A stretch of DNA of 8,582 nucleotides from an uncultured Legionella sp. (GTDB taxonomy: Bacteria; Pseudomonadota; Gammaproteobacteria; Legionellales; Legionellaceae). The stretch covers positions 1-8,582 of the forward strand of contig CAISKC010000138.1 in NCBI GenBank assembly GCA_903885895.1, written 5' to 3'. Positions 6,946 to 8,582 of this stretch are shown one piece after another. Below the pieces are notes generated by a model. It was not told where the DNA came from. It was given only the letters and a program-made list of their open reading frames with translations, and ran no database searches. Position numbers and translations under genes: made by a program. Each line of letters opens with the position of its first letter. Position 1 is the first letter of the stretch.

Positions 6946-6975
6946 AGTATACGTCAGCTGTTTCACTAGAGTCAA
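6946..6975 (-). promoter_or_regulatory. Sigma-70 promoter of the wrbA-xthA-xthA operon
   Basis: On the minus strand TTGACT (plus-strand 6970-6975) and TATACT (6946-6951) each match consensus at five of six positions, spaced 18 bases. The start of transcription would be near 6939, leaving a leader of about 22 nt that carries AGGAG. It is one of the two best promoters in the window. Confidence 0.65.
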
Positions 6976-7130
6976 AGTGCGGTGAATGTCATGCAAAAGA
7001 CACGTCGTTATCACTCTCTTTACAAGAAAATTTGAGCATAACGTAAGAGCATGATGACAATATGGAGAAAAAAAGTTATTATTGTATTGGTTACGCCCTA
7101 ATAAGGGATTAAGATTACAGTGAGAAAACT

Positions 7131-7496
7131 ATGTCAGCATCGGTTCAGTACGCACACAGCTCGGCGCTTGGAGTGACTTTAACACCTGCTGCACAGCAGC
7201 GCGTTTTGGCATATTTGGATGAGCAACATTATCAAAATTTGCGTTTATCGGTGAAAAAAACAGGGTGTTCTGGTTTTTCTTATGTGATGGATTATGTGAA
7301 TGCGCCGCAAAGCGATGATTTGGTATTTCCACTCATTGCGAATCGTGTGGTTTGTGTGGAAAAAGCCAGTTATCCTTATCTAAAAGGGATAACGGTGGAT
7401 TATGTGAAGCAAGGTGTGCATGCCAAATTTGTTTTTCAGAATCCCAATCAAACCGGACAATGTGGTTGCGGCGAAAGCTTTTCTGTCGAAAAATAA
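7131..7496 (+). CDS. sufA: Fe-S cluster assembly carrier, HesB/IscA/SufA family
   Basis: This is a 121-residue A-type carrier that accepts an Fe-S cluster from a scaffold and passes it to apoproteins. All three ligand cysteines are present: Cys46 in KKTGCSGFSYVMD and Cys111/Cys113 in CGCGESFSV at the C-terminus. The N-terminal extension before LTPAAQQRVL and the blocks VDYVKQG and FQNPN favour SufA over IscA or ErpA, but the three are hard to separate without a tree. No other suf or isc gene is adjacent, so this is a stand-alone carrier. It is divergent from wrbA across 213 nt. The ATG is preceded only by a weak GTGAGAA. Upstream promoter candidates are poor; a dyad CCCTAATAAGGG lies 30 nt before the start and might be an operator. 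Confidence 0.92.
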   Translation: MSASVQYAHSSALGVTLTPAAQQRVLAYLDEQHYQNLRLSVKKTGCSGFSYVMDYVNAPQSDDLVFPLIANRVVCVEKASYPYLKGITVDYVKQGVHAKFVFQNPNQTGQCGCGESFSVEK

Positions 7497-7554
7497 TGTT
7501 TTTAATGTCGAGACTCTGTGTTTGAGGGTATTTTTGGCATTTTAAAAAAAAACC

Positions 7555-7677
7555 ATGAATATCATTGATTCAATCTTTACATTATTTGAGAATATTGCTA
7601 TTATAGCGCCCATGGTGGTTTGTATATGGGCTGTTTTATTTGCGCAGAATGCGAGAAATAGCATAAAAACATACTAA
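7555..7677 (+). CDS. Possible 40-residue single-span membrane protein
   Basis: An ATG frame encodes 40 residues starting MNIIDSIFTLFEN and ending NARNSIKTY. Residues about 14-30 form one hydrophobic helix containing a Trp and a Cys, with an acidic N-terminal side and a basic C-terminal side, which is the usual look of a small inner-membrane protein oriented N-out/C-in. Against it: no Shine-Dalgarno (the upstream bases are a run of A), and the best promoter for fis lies inside it. It may be non-coding leader DNA that happens to be open. Not recognised as any named family. Confidence 0.3.
   Translation: MNIIDSIFTLFENIAIIAPMVVCIWAVLFAQNARNSIKTY
7576..7604 (+). promoter_or_regulatory. fis: Sigma-70 promoter of fis
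   Basis: TTTACA (7576-7581) and TATTAT (7599-7604) are separated by 17 bases, each matching consensus at five of six positions. Transcription would start near 7611 and give a leader of about 95 nt before fis. This suggests that fis has its own promoter rather than being read with dusB as in enteric bacteria. Confidence 0.6.
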
Positions 7678-7706
7678 ATACTAATATATTATGGGGATGA
7701 TCTAAA

Positions 7707-7991
7707 ATGACAGTAACAATAAATGCGGTACAACAATCCGACGAAGCGTTGGTGCAGCATATAGTGGGTGTCGTAAAATCTTATTTAGGTTCTGCGAACA
7801 TGAAAGATCCTAATTTGAACTTATATCAATTAGTGATGGAAGAAATTGAAGGCCCCTTATTTCGTACAGTTATGGAATTAACTCGTTACAACCAATCTAA
7901 AGCAGCACGTGTTCTTGGTGTAAGCCGTGGTACATTACGTACTAAGCTGAAGCGTTATTTTGATGATGAGTTTATTGGTACACGCGGATAA
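7707..7991 (+). CDS. fis: DNA-binding protein Fis
   Basis: This 94-residue nucleoid-associated protein binds as a homodimer, bends DNA, and in enterics controls rRNA promoters, supercoiling and site-specific inversion. The core LYQLVMEEIEGPLFRTVMEL (about 37-56) and the helix-turn-helix NQSKAARVLGVSRGTLRTKLKRY (about 61-83) align directly with the C-terminal half of E. coli Fis. The N-terminal arm is divergent, as usual. The tail FDDEFIGTRG extends beyond the end of E. coli Fis. The start at 7707 is well supported by GGGGAT eight bases upstream. It stands alone, without the dusB neighbour known from enterics. The last base of its TAA stop is the first base of a 164-bp palindrome, so the 3' end of the mRNA would fold into a very large stem. 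Confidence 0.94.
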   Translation: MTVTINAVQQSDEALVQHIVGVVKSYLGSANMKDPNLNLYQLVMEEIEGPLFRTVMELTRYNQSKAARVLGVSRGTLRTKLKRYFDDEFIGTRG

Positions 7992-8154
7992 TATACTTGT
8001 CACTAACGAGTTTTCGGCTTTTATGCTATCGATTTTTCCGCCCATAACTTCGAATAAGATTTGCAATAGAATGGCTATTACGCATCTTTTTCGAAGTTAT
8101 GAGCAAAAAAATCGAATCGCCTAAAATACCGAAACTCATTAGCGACAAGTATAT
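7991..8154. repeat. 164-bp imperfect palindrome (MITE-like) abutting fis
   Basis: The outer arms ATATACTTGTC (from 7991) and GACAAGTATAT (to 8154) are perfect. Inside them CGAGTTTTCGG pairs with CCGAAACTC with one gap, then CATAACTTCGAA (8043-8054) with TTCGAAGTTATG, then AAGATTTGCAATAG with CTATTACGCATCTT, closing on a 5-nt centre at 8070-8074. The dyad is nearly continuous across the whole length. No gene or transposase is inside. A non-autonomous transposable element is the best guess; an RNA stem protecting or terminating the fis transcript is possible at the same time. Confidence 0.75.
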
Positions 8155-8215
8155 AAAGTCTGATGCTCACTTTTTTGGGTGGTTTATCGTAACCCATCTG
8201 AGCAAAAACCACAGT

Positions 8216-8300
8216 ACGTCATCCAGATCGCAGCGAAGGATCTCCTTATAATGGCAACGTGCCAAATGATGGAGATCCTTCGCTGCGATCTGGATGACGT
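8216..8300. repeat. 85-bp palindrome with perfect 30-bp arms
   Basis: The arms 8216-8245 (beginning ACGTCATCCAGATCGCAG) and 8271-8300 (ending CTGGATGACGT) are exact reverse complements. The 25-nt spacer contains a further small stem, TGGCA/TGCCA. GTCATCC...GGATCT palindromes of this kind are common dispersed intergenic repeats in intracellular bacteria; the family match is from memory and was not searched. Confidence 0.85.
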
Positions 8301-8308
8301 TTTTTTTT
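8216..8308 (+). terminator. Terminator-like use of the 85-bp palindrome
   Basis: The right arm ends in a run of nine T in all, of which the last eight (8301-8308) lie outside the arm. For a plus-strand transcript from fis this is a very stable stem followed by a U tract, the form of an intrinsic terminator, about 225 nt past the fis stop. On the minus strand only five A precede the left arm at some distance, so it would act mainly in one direction. Confidence 0.4.
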
Positions 8309-8370
8309 GCTGAATAGTAGGTCTGTTTACAATTCAACTTTGGAAGTCCTACGTCCTGCGGCGTCTCGAA

Positions 8371-8582
8371 CTGAGGTATCCCCGCATAATTTTTTGATAG
8401 AAAATCGATGTAAATGTAGGGTGGACAAAGCGCAGCGTGCCCACCAGTTCGAAGCAATAATTTAAAGCAGTGGTTCGTTGGTGCTTATTTCTTCGAACTG
8501 GTGGGCACGTCGTTGCACTCCTTTGTCCACCCTACACTTCTGTTGTGTTATTTTTTAATAAAAATTTATGAGGGGATACATC
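8371..8582 (-). repeat. Palindromic element, fuller copy with terminal inverted repeats
   Basis: The nested dyad includes terminal GAGGTATCCCC (8373-8383) against GGGGATACATC (8572-8582, two mismatches), TGTAGGGTGGACAAAG (8415-8430) against its exact complement at 8521-8536, and GTGCCCACCAGTTCGAAG (8437-8454) against its exact complement at 8491-8508. The left arm is 6 nt shorter than the right between the last two stems. Positions 8371-8514 are the inverted partner of 147-290. The window ends right at the element's terminal repeat. No coding capacity; likely a non-autonomous mobile or REP-type element. Confidence 0.8.

Noticed and set aside
7096..7107. CCCTAATAAGGG dyad upstream of the Fe-S carrier as an IscR site
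   Set aside because: The spacing between CC and GG is much too short for the type 2 IscR motif and the type 1 motif is not present; it may be an operator but not identifiably IscR's.
8167..8457. A 96-codon minus-strand open frame in the right repeat cluster
   Set aside because: It reads straight through the 85-bp palindrome and part of the 212-bp element. GGHAALCPPY-like peptides are typical products of translating such repeats, and there is no ribosome binding site.
147..8514. The inverted repeat pair as ends of a composite transposon
   Set aside because: No transposase or insertion sequence lies in either repeat, and the genes between are ordinary core functions.
1..8582. CRISPR array, tRNA, rRNA or toxin-antitoxin pair
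   Set aside because: No regularly spaced direct repeats, no cloverleaf-like sequence and no small paired ORFs of that kind were found on reading both strands.

Overview
The window looks like a chromosomal segment of a moderately AT-rich gammaproteobacterium, most likely of the Legionellales (Legionella/Coxiella relatives). This is inferred from three things seen here: a tandem pair of MFS carriers with the YEYLLRISPS-type first helix typical of the Pht/Fpt phagosomal transporters of intracellular gammaproteobacteria, a gammaproteobacterial Fis, and many palindromic intergenic repeats. No phage, plasmid, transposase, CRISPR, tRNA or rRNA gene is visible.

Layout. Positions 1-343 have no confident gene. 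They hold a truncated palindromic repeat (147-290) and possibly the start of a gene leaving the left edge on the minus strand. Positions 344-6917 are all minus-strand genes. In transcription order these are wrbA, an exonuclease III (XthA) and a second XthA-family nuclease (4-nt ATGA overlaps throughout, one sigma-70-like promoter at 6946-6975); then rpmE (bL31) with its own promoter and leader hairpin; then a short-form malic enzyme; then two paralogous MFS carriers that overlap by 20 nt. Positions 7131-7991 are plus-strand: a SufA/IscA-type Fe-S carrier divergent from wrbA, a possible 40-residue membrane microprotein, and fis behind a strong promoter. Positions 7991-8582 are a cluster of three large palindromes: a 164-bp one starting in the fis stop codon, an 85-bp one with perfect 30-bp arms and a following T tract, and a 212-bp element that is the inverted, fuller partner of the repeat at 147-290.

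How the genes fit together. wrbA plus two AP-endonuclease/exonuclease genes makes a compact oxidative-damage unit: quinone detoxification and base-excision repair. It lies back to back with an Fe-S cluster assembly gene, which is also linked to oxidative stress. rpmE and fis serve growth-rate and translation functions. Malic enzyme followed by Pht-like carriers fits uptake and catabolism of amino acids or organic acids by an intracellular bacterium.

The genes themselves are ordinary conserved families. The unusual content is the repeat architecture: two inverted copies about 90% identical over 144 bp bracket the 8-kb gene block, and three different large palindromes are stacked downstream of fis. 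The tandem, translationally coupled pair of divergent XthA paralogues is the most interesting gene-level observation.
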